Shown here in pieces: positions 28,952 through 37,239 of a stretch of DNA of 64,000 bases. The notes under the pieces are model-generated. The model was given only the letters and a program-made list of their open reading frames with translations. It searched no databases and was not told the origin of the DNA. Source of the DNA: Streptomyces sp. CB03234 (GTDB lineage: Bacteria; Actinomycetota; Actinomycetes; Streptomycetales; Streptomycetaceae); assembly GCF_001905885.1 (NCBI RefSeq), contig NZ_LIYH01000001.1, positions 560,169-624,168 on the forward strand. Reading direction: 5' to 3'. The number at the start of each line of letters is the position of its first letter. Positions within the stretch are counted from its first letter, which is position 1. Position numbers and translations under genes: made by a program.

Positions 28952-29391
28952 CGTCATGCTCGCGTGCTTCAACGGGCCGCCGCGGGGAGAAATGTAGGTT
29001 CCTGTTGCCTTGCGGCCGGTTGAATTCTTGGCTGTTGAACCCCGGACCTTTATCTTCCGTATACGTCCGGTCAAAGCGCGTCGATTCATCCCGCAAAGAA
29101 CGGGCGGAGCGCGGCCACCGGATCCCCACCCGCCGACCGCGCCCCATTACCCCTGCCGGGCGGGAGAGCCGCAACCTTTCAGGTCCGCCGCCGGACGTGC
29201 GAAGCCCCCCACGGTCTTCACCACGTCACCTCGGTCCTGAAGGTTTCCTGCCCGACGGCGTACAGCTTTTCGGTTCACCCCCGGTCTCCGCGATGCGTTT
29301 CAAGTGTGGCTGAAATGCCGTGGTGACGGCCTGTGATGGCATGCATACTCATTGGCGGGGGGTGATTGCGGATGCAACAGGGGTGGGTTCA
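28952..29391. other. 440-bp gap between ppdK and the winged-helix regulator
   Basis: Base composition drops sharply (TTGAATTCTTGGCTGTTGAA, CTTTATCTTCCGTATACG), consistent with promoter sequence or acquired DNA. A weak inverted repeat pairs AACCTTTCAGG (29173) with CCTGAAGGTTT (29236). No open frame looks like a protein; the frame of the next gene stays open back to 29320. Confidence 0.55.
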
Positions 29392-30444
29392 GTGCTACGT
29401 ATTCATTTCACCGGGGACGACCTCGCCGGGGTCCGGATGGCTGCCCGGCCGGATGCGTTGTGGGAAACGATTCTCAGCTTTCACCGGTTGCGGGACCGGC
29501 GCGGAGCGCTGGTCTACGGAGCATGGCGTTCCGAATCCCGGACACGGCTGAACGGCGAAACGCGTCTGCTCGGCGCGCTGGTCCCGACGCGCGGCTATTT
29601 CCCGGATTTCCTGACTCCGCCCCAGGGCATTGACGGCCTCGACCCCGGGCTCCAGGCCCTCCGGGCCACACCGCCCGCCCGGGTCCACACCGAGCTGGCC
29701 CTGCTGGCCTCCTCCCGGCCCGGCGGGGGTCCATTGCCCGGATGGGCGCGGGACCTCGCCGAAGGGCGTCAGGAGCCGTTCGGGCGGCTCATCGGGGCGC
29801 TGCGGGGCTACCACCGGGCCGCCGTCGAGCCGTACTGGTCGCACATCGAGGCCCGCGTGGAGGCCGACCGTGCCGTACGCGGCCGCGCGCTCCTCGACGG
29901 CGGGGCGGACGAGCTGCTCGCCGGCCTGCCGCCGGTGCTGCGCTGGCGGGCACCCGTCCTGGAGGCCGACTATCCCGTCGACCGCGAAGTGCACCTGGAC
30001 GGGCGGGGCCTGCTGCTCCAGCCCTCGTACTTCTGCCGGGGCACCCCGGTCGTCCTGCGCGACCCGGACCTGCCGCCGGTCCTCGTCTACCCCGTCACGC
30101 ACACCGACGCGCCCGTGTCCGGCCCGTGCGAGCCGGGCGCGTCCCCGCTCGGCCGGCTGGTCGGGCACACCCGGTGCGCGGTGCTCAGGGCCATAGGGCA
30201 GGGCGGTACGACGAGCGAGCTGGCCCGCCGCGCGGGCGTCTCCCTCGCCTCCGCCAGCCAGCACGCGGGCGTGCTGCGGGACGCGGGCCTCGTGGTCACC
30301 CTCCGCCAGGGCAGCTCCGTCCTGCACACCCTGACGCCACTGGGCACCGCCCTCCTCCACGGAGGCGGTGCCCAGCCCAGGCAGCAGCAGCGGCAACAGC
30401 AGCAGCGACGGAGTTACGCGCGGAACGGCCCCGTCACCTCGTAG
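29392..30444 (+). CDS. Winged-helix (ArsR-like) transcriptional regulator
   Basis: Protein of 350 residues. A long N-terminal domain (LRIHFTGDDLAGVRMAARPD, LWETILSFHRLRDRRGALVY, PTRGYFPDFLTPP) is characteristic of DUF5937-type regulators. From about 255 an ArsR-like winged helix follows (GHTRCAVLRAIGQGGTTSEL, ARRAGVSLASASQHAGVLRD). The C-terminus is odd, a Gln-rich tail QPRQQQRQQQQRRSYARNG that reads into the 3' end of the convergent PhoX-like gene (31-base overlap), so it may have lost its original stop. GTG 29392 follows GGGGTGGG; GTG 29383 is an alternative. The target is unknown. Confidence 0.87.
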   Translation: MLRIHFTGDDLAGVRMAARPDALWETILSFHRLRDRRGALVYGAWRSESRTRLNGETRLLGALVPTRGYFPDFLTPPQGIDGLDPGLQALRATPPARVHTELALLASSRPGGGPLPGWARDLAEGRQEPFGRLIGALRGYHRAAVEPYWSHIEARVEADRAVRGRALLDGGADELLAGLPPVLRWRAPVLEADYPVDREVHLDGRGLLLQPSYFCRGTPVVLRDPDLPPVLVYPVTHTDAPVSGPCEPGASPLGRLVGHTRCAVLRAIGQGGTTSELARRAGVSLASASQHAGVLRDAGLVVTLRQGSSVLHTLTPLGTALLHGGGAQPRQQQRQQQQRRSYARNGPVTS

Positions 30445-31574
30445 GTGATGCCGCCCGACGAACTGCCCGTCGTACCGCGCTGGCTGGAGAAGTACAGCCG
30501 CTTCCCGTCCGGCGAGAAGGCCGGGCCGCAGATCTCGGAACCGGACTGGCCGGTGATCCGCAGGAAGGGGGCCACCACGTCGTCCGGCGTGATCACGCAG
30601 ATCTCCATGTTGCCGCCGTCCTCCGCGACGAACAGGTCGCCGGAGGACGAGCCGGTGACGTTGTCCACACCGGTCAGCGGGGCGGTGCCGCTGGTCACCA
30701 GGGAGTCGTCGTAGGCGAGCTCGTAGGTGTTCTTGGCGAGGTTCAGCTGCCACAGGCGGTTGTCGCCCTTGGTGGTGAACCAGACGGTGTCGTTGGCGTA
30801 GTGGCAGCCCTCGCCGCCGTTGAACCGCTTGGCGCCCGAGACCTGGTCACGGGTGTAGGTGGGGGAGCCGTCCGGGTCGGGGACGTTGGCCCAGGTGAAG
30901 GAGCCGGAGGTGGCGGTGCCGGCCTTCAGCACCTGGAGGGTTCCGGAGGACAGGTTGCCCCAAGTGCTGGGGATGAAGCGGTACAGGCAGCCGTTGGACT
31001 CGTCCTCGGTCAGGTAGATCACCTTGCGTACGGGGTCGGCTGCGGCCGCCTCGTGCTTGAAGCGGCCCATCGCGTCCCGGCGCACGGCGGCGTTCACGCC
31101 GTACGGGTCGGTCTCGTACACGTACCCGAGGCTGACCTCCTCGCACGACAGCCAGGTGTTCCACGGGGTCTTGCCGCCCGCGCAGTTGGTGCGGGTGTTG
31201 GACAGGATCCGGTACGCGCCGGTGATGGCGCCCGTCGAGGAGAACTTCACGGCGCTCGCGCCGCCGCCCGGGTTGATCTCCGAGTTCGAGACGTAGATCC
31301 AGCCGGTGCCGTCGGTGAAGCAGGCGCCGCCGTCGGGGGCGTTGTGCCAGGTGTACGAGGTCGAGCCGACCTTCTGGCCGGACCGGGCGATCACCCGGCT
31401 GGTGAAGCCGCTGGGCAACTGGATGCCGTTGGCGTCCGCCGCGCCGAGAGCACCGTACGGGCCCGCGCCGGGCTGCGCCGGGGCCGCGTAGGCCGCGCCC
31501 TGCATCAGGGTGCCGCCGAAGGCCGCCACGGTGCCGCCCATGACCGCTCCACGCAGGAAACTGCGACGTTCCAC
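30414..31574 (-). CDS. Tat-exported PhoX-like (DUF839) protein
   Basis: Protein of 386 residues. ERRSFLRGAVMGGTVAAFGG is a twin-arginine signal, ending near AAYAAPAQP, so it is exported folded. The mature part resembles the beta-propeller phosphatase PhoX (HNAPDGGACFTDGTGWIYVS, CAGGKTPWNTWLSCEE, RFKHEAAAADPVRKVIYLTE, GPAFSPDGKRLYFSSQ). Phosphatase activity is inferred from the fold; PhoX enzymes use iron and calcium. GTG 31574 follows CTGGAG at the right spacing. No clear PHO box was seen upstream, which argues against simple phosphate-starvation control. Confidence 0.87.
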   Translation of the reverse strand: MERRSFLRGAVMGGTVAAFGGTLMQGAAYAAPAQPGAGPYGALGAADANGIQLPSGFTSRVIARSGQKVGSTSYTWHNAPDGGACFTDGTGWIYVSNSEINPGGGASAVKFSSTGAITGAYRILSNTRTNCAGGKTPWNTWLSCEEVSLGYVYETDPYGVNAAVRRDAMGRFKHEAAAADPVRKVIYLTEDESNGCLYRFIPSTWGNLSSGTLQVLKAGTATSGSFTWANVPDPDGSPTYTRDQVSGAKRFNGGEGCHYANDTVWFTTKGDNRLWQLNLAKNTYELAYDDSLVTSGTAPLTGVDNVTGSSSGDLFVAEDGGNMEICVITPDDVVAPFLRITGQSGSEICGPAFSPDGKRLYFSSQRGTTGSSSGGITYEVTGPFRA

Positions 31575-31703
31575 TTGTCACTCCAGGGGTGTGTGACCCT
31601 CCCGCCGCACCGGTCGGGCGACGGGGTCGCGCGCTTCCGGAACCTAGGAGTCCCTCATTGACGGTGCATCAACAACCGGTGAAGGGGAAGCGGCGACGCC
31701 CCC

Positions 31704-32282
31704 CTACTTGGGCGGCGCCCCGCCCTCCAGGAGCGTCTTCAGCGCTCCCAGCCGTTCCTTCCAGAACTCCTTGTACGCCGCGACCGCGTCCGCGTCCGGG
31801 AGCTTGGTGTGGCCCAGCCCCACCTGGGTCCTGCCGTTGTCCTTGGGCGTCAGGTGCACGGAGATCCGGCTCGCGCCCCCGTCCCAGTCCGCCGTGACCG
31901 ACCTGCCCGGCCGGTGCGTACGGACGGTGAACTCGCCCTCGCCCAGCCAGCGGCGGCGTACGTCGGGGTCGGTGAACGCCTCGGTGACCAGCTCCGGCGG
32001 GGCGTTCACCGTCCTGCTCGCGGAGGCCTGCCAGTCGCCGCCGCTCGACTGGCCCACCTCGCGCAGGCCGCGCTCCTGCTCGTACCCGACCGTGATCGAC
32101 TGGGCGTGCCAGCCGGGCACGCCGTGCGCCTCGACGAGGTGGCGGGCGATCTCGGTGTGGGTGCGGGCGGTGGCGCCCCATGCGTCGAGCAGGGCGAACC
32201 AGGCCGCCCAGTCCTTGCCGGTGGCGGCGGACAGGGCGTCACCCGACAGCTTCTCGGTGATCCTCCGGCCTGGGGGGCTCAT
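31704..32282 (-). CDS. DUF4287 + SRPBCC/AHSA1-like protein
   Basis: Protein of 192 residues in two parts. The first 75 residues (TGKDWAAWFALLDAWGATAR, HTEIARHLVEAHGVPGWHAQ, SITVGYEQERGLREVG) are a DUF4287-type helical unit. The rest is an SRPBCC ligand-binding fold (VNAPPELVTEAFTDPDVRRR, WLGEGEFTVRTHRPGRSVTA, LPDADAVAAYKEFWKERLGA). The ligand is unknown. ATG 32282 has no ribosome site and may be read from a leaderless message. It is divergent from the VOC gene. Confidence 0.78.
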   Translation of the reverse strand: MSPPGRRITEKLSGDALSAATGKDWAAWFALLDAWGATARTHTEIARHLVEAHGVPGWHAQSITVGYEQERGLREVGQSSGGDWQASASRTVNAPPELVTEAFTDPDVRRRWLGEGEFTVRTHRPGRSVTADWDGGASRISVHLTPKDNGRTQVGLGHTKLPDADAVAAYKEFWKERLGALKTLLEGGAPPK

Positions 32283-32470
32283 GGCGCCGAGGCTAGGTCG
32301 GTGCCCGGCGCCCCGCAACGCGGCATGCCGAGGGCGGCCGGGTGCGGTGGCGGGCCGGGCCGAGTGGGGCGAAATTTCTTTCGAGGGAGCGATGAGTTTC
32401 GCCACGGCCCCCGGTCCACCCCTCGAAAGCGTCACAGCGACGCCGTACCGACCAGAGAAGAGATGACGAG

Positions 32471-32881
32471 ATGCCCCAGATGATCTTCGTGAACCTGCCG
32501 GTGAAGGACCTTCAGACGTCGAAGACCTTCTGGAGCACGCTGGGCTACTCCTTCAACGAGCAGTTCAGCGACGACAAGACCGCCTGTCTGGTCATCAGCG
32601 ACACCATCTTCGTGATGCTGCTCACCGAGCCGCGCTTCAAGGACTTCACCAATAAGGAGATCGCGGACGCGTCCCGTACCACCGAGGCGATCTTCGCGCT
32701 GAGCGCCGACAGCCGGGAGCGGGTCGACCAGCTGTGCGACGCCGCGCTGGCGGCAGGTGGCTCCGCCGCCAACGACCCGCAGGACTACGGCACGATGTAC
32801 GGCCGTTCCTTCCAGGACCCGGACCACCACCTGTGGGAGGTCATGTGGATGGACCCGAAGGTGGTGGAGGGGCAGGCCTGA
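32471..32881 (+). CDS. VOC (glyoxalase-like) family protein
   Basis: A 136-residue protein with two beta-alpha-beta-beta-beta units: MIFVNLPVKDLQTSKTFWST, LGYSFNEQF and FVMLLTEPRF, then DPDHHLWEVMWMDP, where His and Glu could be metal ligands. Members act as glyoxalases, dioxygenases or antibiotic-binding proteins; this one matches the common uncharacterised single-domain group. ATG 32471 follows GAGAAGAGATGACGAG. Its stop abuts the SDR stop on the other strand without a gap. Confidence 0.88.
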   Translation: MPQMIFVNLPVKDLQTSKTFWSTLGYSFNEQFSDDKTACLVISDTIFVMLLTEPRFKDFTNKEIADASRTTEAIFALSADSRERVDQLCDAALAAGGSAANDPQDYGTMYGRSFQDPDHHLWEVMWMDPKVVEGQA

Positions 32882-33640
32882 TCAGGCCGCCACACCGCCG
32901 TCCACCACCAGGTCGGCACCGACGACCGACCCGGCGGCCGGCGAGGCGAGGTACAGCACGGCGGCGGCGACCTCCTCCGCGGTGGTGATCCGGCCGAGCG
33001 GGGAGGTCAGCCGGGCGGCCCGCTCCTTCGGGGTCTCGCCCGGCAGCAGGGACATCGGGCCGTCCGAGGCGCCGGGGCTCACCGCGTTGATCCGTACCCC
33101 GTCCCCGATGTGGTCCAGGGCGGCGGCGCGGGTCAGCGCGGAGACGGCGGCCTTGCTCACCCCGTAGCCGCCGGCGCCGGGCAGGCGGACGTGGGCGCCG
33201 AGGTTGGCGCCCACGTTGACGATCGCGCCGCCGCCGTTGGCCCGCATGTGGGCGATCTCGGCCTGGAGGGCGTAGAGCACTCCGGTGACGTTGACGTCCA
33301 GCATGGTCTGCCAGTCCGCCGCGTCGAGGTCGCCGACCGGGCTGCCCCCGCCGCGCAGGACGCCGGCGTTGTTGACGGCGACGTCCAGGCCGCCGAAGTG
33401 GGCGACGGTCCGGTCCACCAGGGCGCGCATGTCGTCGGCGCGGCTCACGTCGGCCGTGAAGGCGGCCGCCGTGCCGCCCTCCTTCTCGATCAGGGCGACG
33501 GTCTCGTCCAGCGTGGCGGCGGTGCGTCCGGCGACGGCGACCTGGGCGCCCTCGGCGGCGAAGGCGAGCGCGACGGCCCGGCCGAGGCCGGTTCCCGCGC
33601 CGGTGACGAGAGCGGTGGTGCCGGTGAAGCGTGCGGACAT
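32882..33640 (-). CDS. Short-chain dehydrogenase/reductase
   Basis: Classical SDR of 252 residues: NAD(P) motif TGAGTGLGRAVAL near residue 14, NNAG near 90, catalytic Tyr and Lys in GYGVSKAAV, and the C-terminal VVGADLVVDGG. The Ser position normally before the YxxxK motif is occupied in NVGANLGAHVRLPGAGGYGV, so the usual catalytic Ser looks replaced by Ala, which may alter activity. ATG 33640 follows AGAGGGGGACGAC. A TetR-type operator lies just upstream and a TetR gene 95 bases beyond, so this is probably the regulated gene. Confidence 0.9.
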   Translation of the reverse strand: MSARFTGTTALVTGAGTGLGRAVALAFAAEGAQVAVAGRTAATLDETVALIEKEGGTAAAFTADVSRADDMRALVDRTVAHFGGLDVAVNNAGVLRGGGSPVGDLDAADWQTMLDVNVTGVLYALQAEIAHMRANGGGAIVNVGANLGAHVRLPGAGGYGVSKAAVSALTRAAALDHIGDGVRINAVSPGASDGPMSLLPGETPKERAARLTSPLGRITTAEEVAAAVLYLASPAAGSVVGADLVVDGGVAA

Positions 33641-33660
33641 GTCGTCCCCCTCTATTTTTG

Positions 33661-33675
33661 ACTGATCGGTTCAGT
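33661..33675 (-). promoter_or_regulatory. Candidate TetR operator before the SDR gene
   Basis: ACTGA-TCGGT-TCAGT is a perfect 5-5-5 inverted repeat 21 bases upstream of the SDR start. It fits a TetR dimer site and the adjacent gene encodes a TetR protein. Confidence 0.5.
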
Positions 33676-33735
33676 ATGAGGTCGCGAAAAGAGGGGTGCC
33701 CTCGATCGGGGCGACCCCTCGATGTGGCCGTGCGG

Positions 33736-34320
33736 TCAGTCCAGCAGCGTCAGCGCCTGCTCGGCCGCGTCCCGCACCCGTGCGGGGTCGCCGGAGGCCT
33801 TGCCCACCACCCTCAGGCCCTGCATCAGCACCAGCAGCATCCGCGCCAGCGCCCGCGGGTCGCGGTCCGCGGCGAGCTCGCCCTGGGCGCGGGCCCGGAC
33901 GAGCGTCGAGTGCAGCAGGGTCTCGATGTGCTCCCAGGCGATCTCCACCCGGCGGGCCGCGGCCCGGTCGCGCGGGGCCAGTTCGGCGGCCGTGTTCGTG
34001 AAGAAGCAGCCGGTGAGCCGCCTCTCGTCGGAGGATGCCTCGGCGGCGAACCGCCGCACCACCGCCCGGACGGCCGGCAACGCGGGGCCCGGCCGGGACA
34101 GTTCCTCCACCAGGTGCGGCTCATGGCGCTCGGCGTACCGGTCCATGGCCTTCAGGTACAGCTCGTGCTTGTTGCCGAAGGTGGCGTAGATGCTGGCGCG
34201 GCCGATGCCGAGGCGGTCGGTGAGGTCCGCCATCGACGTCGCCTCGTAGCCGCGCTCCCAGAACAGCTCGAGGGCCGACTGGAGCGCGGCGTCCGGATCG
34301 AATTCCTTGGTCCTGGCCAC
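33736..34320 (-). CDS. TetR/AcrR-family repressor
   Basis: Protein of 194 residues. The N-terminal helix-turn-helix (FDPDAALQSALELFWERGYE, TSMADLTDRLGIGRASIYAT, FGNKHELYLKAMDRYAER) is the typical TetR unit. The C-terminal helical domain (CFFTNTAAELAPRDRAAARR) is the ligand-binding part of the group that controls reductases or exporters. GTG 34320 may be leaderless: TTGACC and TAGGGT at promoter spacing lie just before it. It probably represses itself and the SDR gene downstream. Confidence 0.9.
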   Translation of the reverse strand: MARTKEFDPDAALQSALELFWERGYEATSMADLTDRLGIGRASIYATFGNKHELYLKAMDRYAERHEPHLVEELSRPGPALPAVRAVVRRFAAEASSDERRLTGCFFTNTAAELAPRDRAAARRVEIAWEHIETLLHSTLVRARAQGELAADRDPRALARMLLVLMQGLRVVGKASGDPARVRDAAEQALTLLD

Positions 34321-34353
34321 GGTCAGGACCCTAGATCTTTCTGGAACGAACGG

Positions 34354-34695
34354 TCAAGAGACGGGGGCGAGTTCCCGAGCCCGGACCGGGAAGACCGCCA
34401 GCGCCACCTCCTCGTCGTCCAGGCACCGCCCCGTCTCCAGGTCGAAGCGCTGCTTCAGCAGCGGCGACGCCACGAACGGCCGCCCGCCCGCCGACCCGAT
34501 CAGGCCGCGCGACAGCACCTGGGCGCCGGTGAACGGATCCCGGTTGTCGATCGCGTACAGCCGCCCCGCCCGGTTCCGGAACAGCGCCACCTGGCGCCCG
34601 TCCGGCAGCAGCGCGGCCATGCCCCGCCCCGGCGTCAGCACCGAGTCGTCGCAGATCGGCAACCACTCACCGTCATGGGAAAGTTCCAGCATCAT
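34354..34695 (-). CDS. nirD: Nitrite reductase small subunit
   Basis: Rieske-like small subunit of 113 residues (MMLELSHDGEWLPICDDSVL, GRQVALFRNRAGRLYAIDNR, LLKQRFDLETGRCLDDEEVA) of assimilatory NADH-nitrite reductase. Like other NirD proteins it has the Rieske fold without the Cys-His cluster ligands. The start ATGATG overlaps the nirB stop (TGA inside ATGATG), with GGAAGGAGC nine bases upstream inside nirB. It ends 33 bases before the TetR gene, with no strong hairpin. Confidence 0.93.
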   Translation of the reverse strand: MMLELSHDGEWLPICDDSVLTPGRGMAALLPDGRQVALFRNRAGRLYAIDNRDPFTGAQVLSRGLIGSAGGRPFVASPLLKQRFDLETGRCLDDEEVALAVFPVRARELAPVS

Positions 34696-37238
34696 CGGGC
34701 GGAAGCTCCTTCCAGGGAGTCCGTGGACGTCAGGGGTTCCAGCGTCAGGATCGTCAGGTCCGGCTTGATCTGGCCGCGCTCCGGCACGAACTTCACCGAC
34801 GGGTCCGGCGCGTCCGGCGCGTTCACGAAGGAGACGAACCGGCGCAGCCGCTCCGGGTCGTTCAGCGTCTCGGCCCACTCGTCGTGGTAGCTCGCCACGT
34901 GCGCCGCCATCAGCGCCTCCAGCTCGTCGCACAGCCCGAGCCTGTCGTGCACGATCACGTCACGCAGGTGGTCCAGCCCGCCCTCCAGTCGCTCCAGCCA
35001 GGTCGCGGTGCGCTCCAGCCGGTCGGCGGTACGGATGTAGAACATCAGGAACCGGTCGATCAGCCGGATCAGCTCCGCGTCCGACAGGTCCTGGGCGAGC
35101 AGGTCCGCGTGGCGCGGTGTCGCGCCGCCGTTGCCGCCGACGTACAGGTTCCAGCCGTTGGCCGTGGCGATTACGCCGAAGTCCTTCGACTGGGCCTCCG
35201 CGCACTCCCGCGCACAGCCCGAGACGGCCGACTTCAGCTTGTGCGGGGCGCGCAGGCCCCGGTAGCGCAGCTCCAGGTCGATCGCCATCTTCACCGAGTC
35301 CTGCACGCCGTAGCGGCACCAGGTCTGGCCCACGCACGACTTCACCGTCCGCAGCGACTTGCCGTACGCGTGCCCCGACTCGAAGCCCGCGTCCACCAGC
35401 CGCGCCCAGATCTGCGGCAGCTGGTCGACCCTGGCCCCGAAGAGGTCGATCCGCTGACCGCCCGTGATCTTGGTGTAGAGGCCGAAGTCCCGGGCCACCT
35501 CGCCGATCACGATCAGCTTCTCCGGGGTGATCTCGCCGCCCGGGATGCGCGGCACGATCGAGTACGAGCCGTTGCGCTGCATGTTCGCCAGGAAGTGGTC
35601 GTTGGTGTCCTGGAGCGCGGCCCGCTCGCCGTCGAGGATGTACTCGTTGGTCAGGCTCGCCAGGATCGACGCCACGGCCGGCTTGCAGATCTCGCAGCCC
35701 TCGCCGCCGCGCGCCTCCTCACGCCCGTGCGAGTCGAGCAGCTCGGCGTACGAGGTGAAGCGCATCGTGCGGACGATCTCGTACAGCTCGCTGCGGGTGT
35801 ACGAGAAGCAGCCGCACATCCCGCTGTCGGCGGGCTTCGGCAGCAGCTGCTGGATCACCTTCACGCAGCTGCCGCAGCCCGTGCCGGCCTTGGTGCACTT
35901 CTTGACCTCGGGCAGGGACGAACACGCGCAGATGGCACCCTTGGTGACGTTGTGGCAGGAGCAGATGATCGCGTCGTCGGGGAGGGCGGAGGGGCCGAGG
36001 GCGACCGGTGCGCCGGCACCGGCCGGCAGCACCAGCTGCTCGGGCGCCACCGGAGGCTTGGTGCCGGTCATGGGCCGCAGCATGCCGTACGACTCGGCGT
36101 CACCGACAAGGACGCCGCCCAGCAGGACCCCGTCGGGGTCGACGACGAGCTTCTTGTAGATGCCGGAGCGGGAGTCGGAGTAGACGACGTCCAGGCACCC
36201 CTCGGCGGTGCCGTGCGCGTCGCCGAAGGACGCCACGTCCACGCCGAGCAGCTTCAGCTTGGTGGACATGTCGGCGCCGGTGAACGCCTGGCCCTGCTCG
36301 TCCGCGATCGTCGCGGCCGCCGTCAGCGCCATCTCGTACCCGGGCGCCACCAGCCCGTACACCCGGCCGTCGGCCGCGAGCGCGCACTCGCCGATCGCGT
36401 ACACCGCCGGGTCGGACGTACGGCACTGCTCGTCGACCGCGATACCGCCGCGCTCGCCCACCGCCAGGCCGCAGTCGCGCGCCAGCTGGTCCCGGGGGCG
36501 TACGCCGGCGGAGAAGACCACCATGTCGGTCGCGACCGTCGTACCGTCCGACAGGGCCATGCCCGTCACCGAGCCGTTCTCGGTGAGCACCTCCTGCGTA
36601 CCGGTTCCGGTGTGGACGATGAGGCCCATGTTCTCGATGGTGCGCAGCAGGGCCGCGCCGCCGCCCTCGTCGACCTGCACCGGCATCAGGCGCGGCGCGA
36701 ACTCCACGATGTGCGTGTCCAGGCCCAGCCCCTTGAGCGCGCCCGCCGCCTCCAGGCCGAGCAGCCCGCCGCCGACCACCGCGCCGGTCCTCGCCGTCTT
36801 CGCGTACTCCTCGATGGCGAGGAGGTCCTCGATCGTCCGGTAGACGAAGCAGCCGGTCGCGTCCTTCCCCGGCACGGGCGGCACGAAGGGGTACGAGCCG
36901 GTCGCCAGGACGAGGGTGTCGTACGCGATCACGCGGCCGGCCCGCGAGGTGACCGTGCGCGCCTCGCGGTCGATGGTCTCGGCCGGGTCGTCCAGGTGCA
37001 GCTCGATCCCGTGCCGCGCCATGAAGCCGTCCTCGACCATGGACAGCTCGTCGGGCGTCCTGCCGTCGAAGTACGAGGTCAGGCGGACGCGGTCGTAGGC
37101 GGGGCGGGGCTCCTCGCACAGGACGACGATCCGCGCCCGCTCCGTGACGCCGCGCTCGGCGAGGGCCTCCAGGAAGCGCTGGCCGACCATGCCGTGGCCG
37201 ACGAGGACGATGGTGGGCGTGTTCGGCACGTGGGCCAT
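34692..37238 (-). CDS. nirB: Assimilatory nitrite reductase, large subunit
   Basis: Enzyme of 848 residues reducing nitrite to ammonium. The order is an N-terminal FAD/NAD domain (TIVLVGHGMVGQRFLEALAE, IGECALAADGRVYGLVAPGY), a BFD-type [2Fe-2S] domain (CSCHNVTKGAICAC and CTKAGTGCGSC, near 430-470), then siroheme/[4Fe-4S] halves with GQTWCRYGVQD and SGCARECAEAQSKDFGV. All cluster Cys residues are present. ATG 37238 follows GGAGG by eight bases; ATG 37256, six codons earlier, is possible but has no ribosome site. It starts one base after the stop of the upstream reductase gene. Confidence 0.96.
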   Translation of the reverse strand: MAHVPNTPTIVLVGHGMVGQRFLEALAERGVTERARIVVLCEEPRPAYDRVRLTSYFDGRTPDELSMVEDGFMARHGIELHLDDPAETIDREARTVTSRAGRVIAYDTLVLATGSYPFVPPVPGKDATGCFVYRTIEDLLAIEEYAKTARTGAVVGGGLLGLEAAGALKGLGLDTHIVEFAPRLMPVQVDEGGGAALLRTIENMGLIVHTGTGTQEVLTENGSVTGMALSDGTTVATDMVVFSAGVRPRDQLARDCGLAVGERGGIAVDEQCRTSDPAVYAIGECALAADGRVYGLVAPGYEMALTAAATIADEQGQAFTGADMSTKLKLLGVDVASFGDAHGTAEGCLDVVYSDSRSGIYKKLVVDPDGVLLGGVLVGDAESYGMLRPMTGTKPPVAPEQLVLPAGAGAPVALGPSALPDDAIICSCHNVTKGAICACSSLPEVKKCTKAGTGCGSCVKVIQQLLPKPADSGMCGCFSYTRSELYEIVRTMRFTSYAELLDSHGREEARGGEGCEICKPAVASILASLTNEYILDGERAALQDTNDHFLANMQRNGSYSIVPRIPGGEITPEKLIVIGEVARDFGLYTKITGGQRIDLFGARVDQLPQIWARLVDAGFESGHAYGKSLRTVKSCVGQTWCRYGVQDSVKMAIDLELRYRGLRAPHKLKSAVSGCARECAEAQSKDFGVIATANGWNLYVGGNGGATPRHADLLAQDLSDAELIRLIDRFLMFYIRTADRLERTATWLERLEGGLDHLRDVIVHDRLGLCDELEALMAAHVASYHDEWAETLNDPERLRRFVSFVNAPDAPDPSVKFVPERGQIKPDLTILTLEPLTSTDSLEGASAR

Positions 37239-37239
37239 T

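Noticed and set aside
29173..29246. Inverted repeat AACCTTTCAGG/CCTGAAGGTTT as terminator or small RNA
   Set aside because: Two mismatches in eleven and a 50-base loop; too weak to support as a structure without conservation data.
31575..31680. PHO box before the PhoX-like gene
   Set aside because: Only a partial TTCACCGG was found. The second GTTCACC repeat at 11-base spacing is missing.
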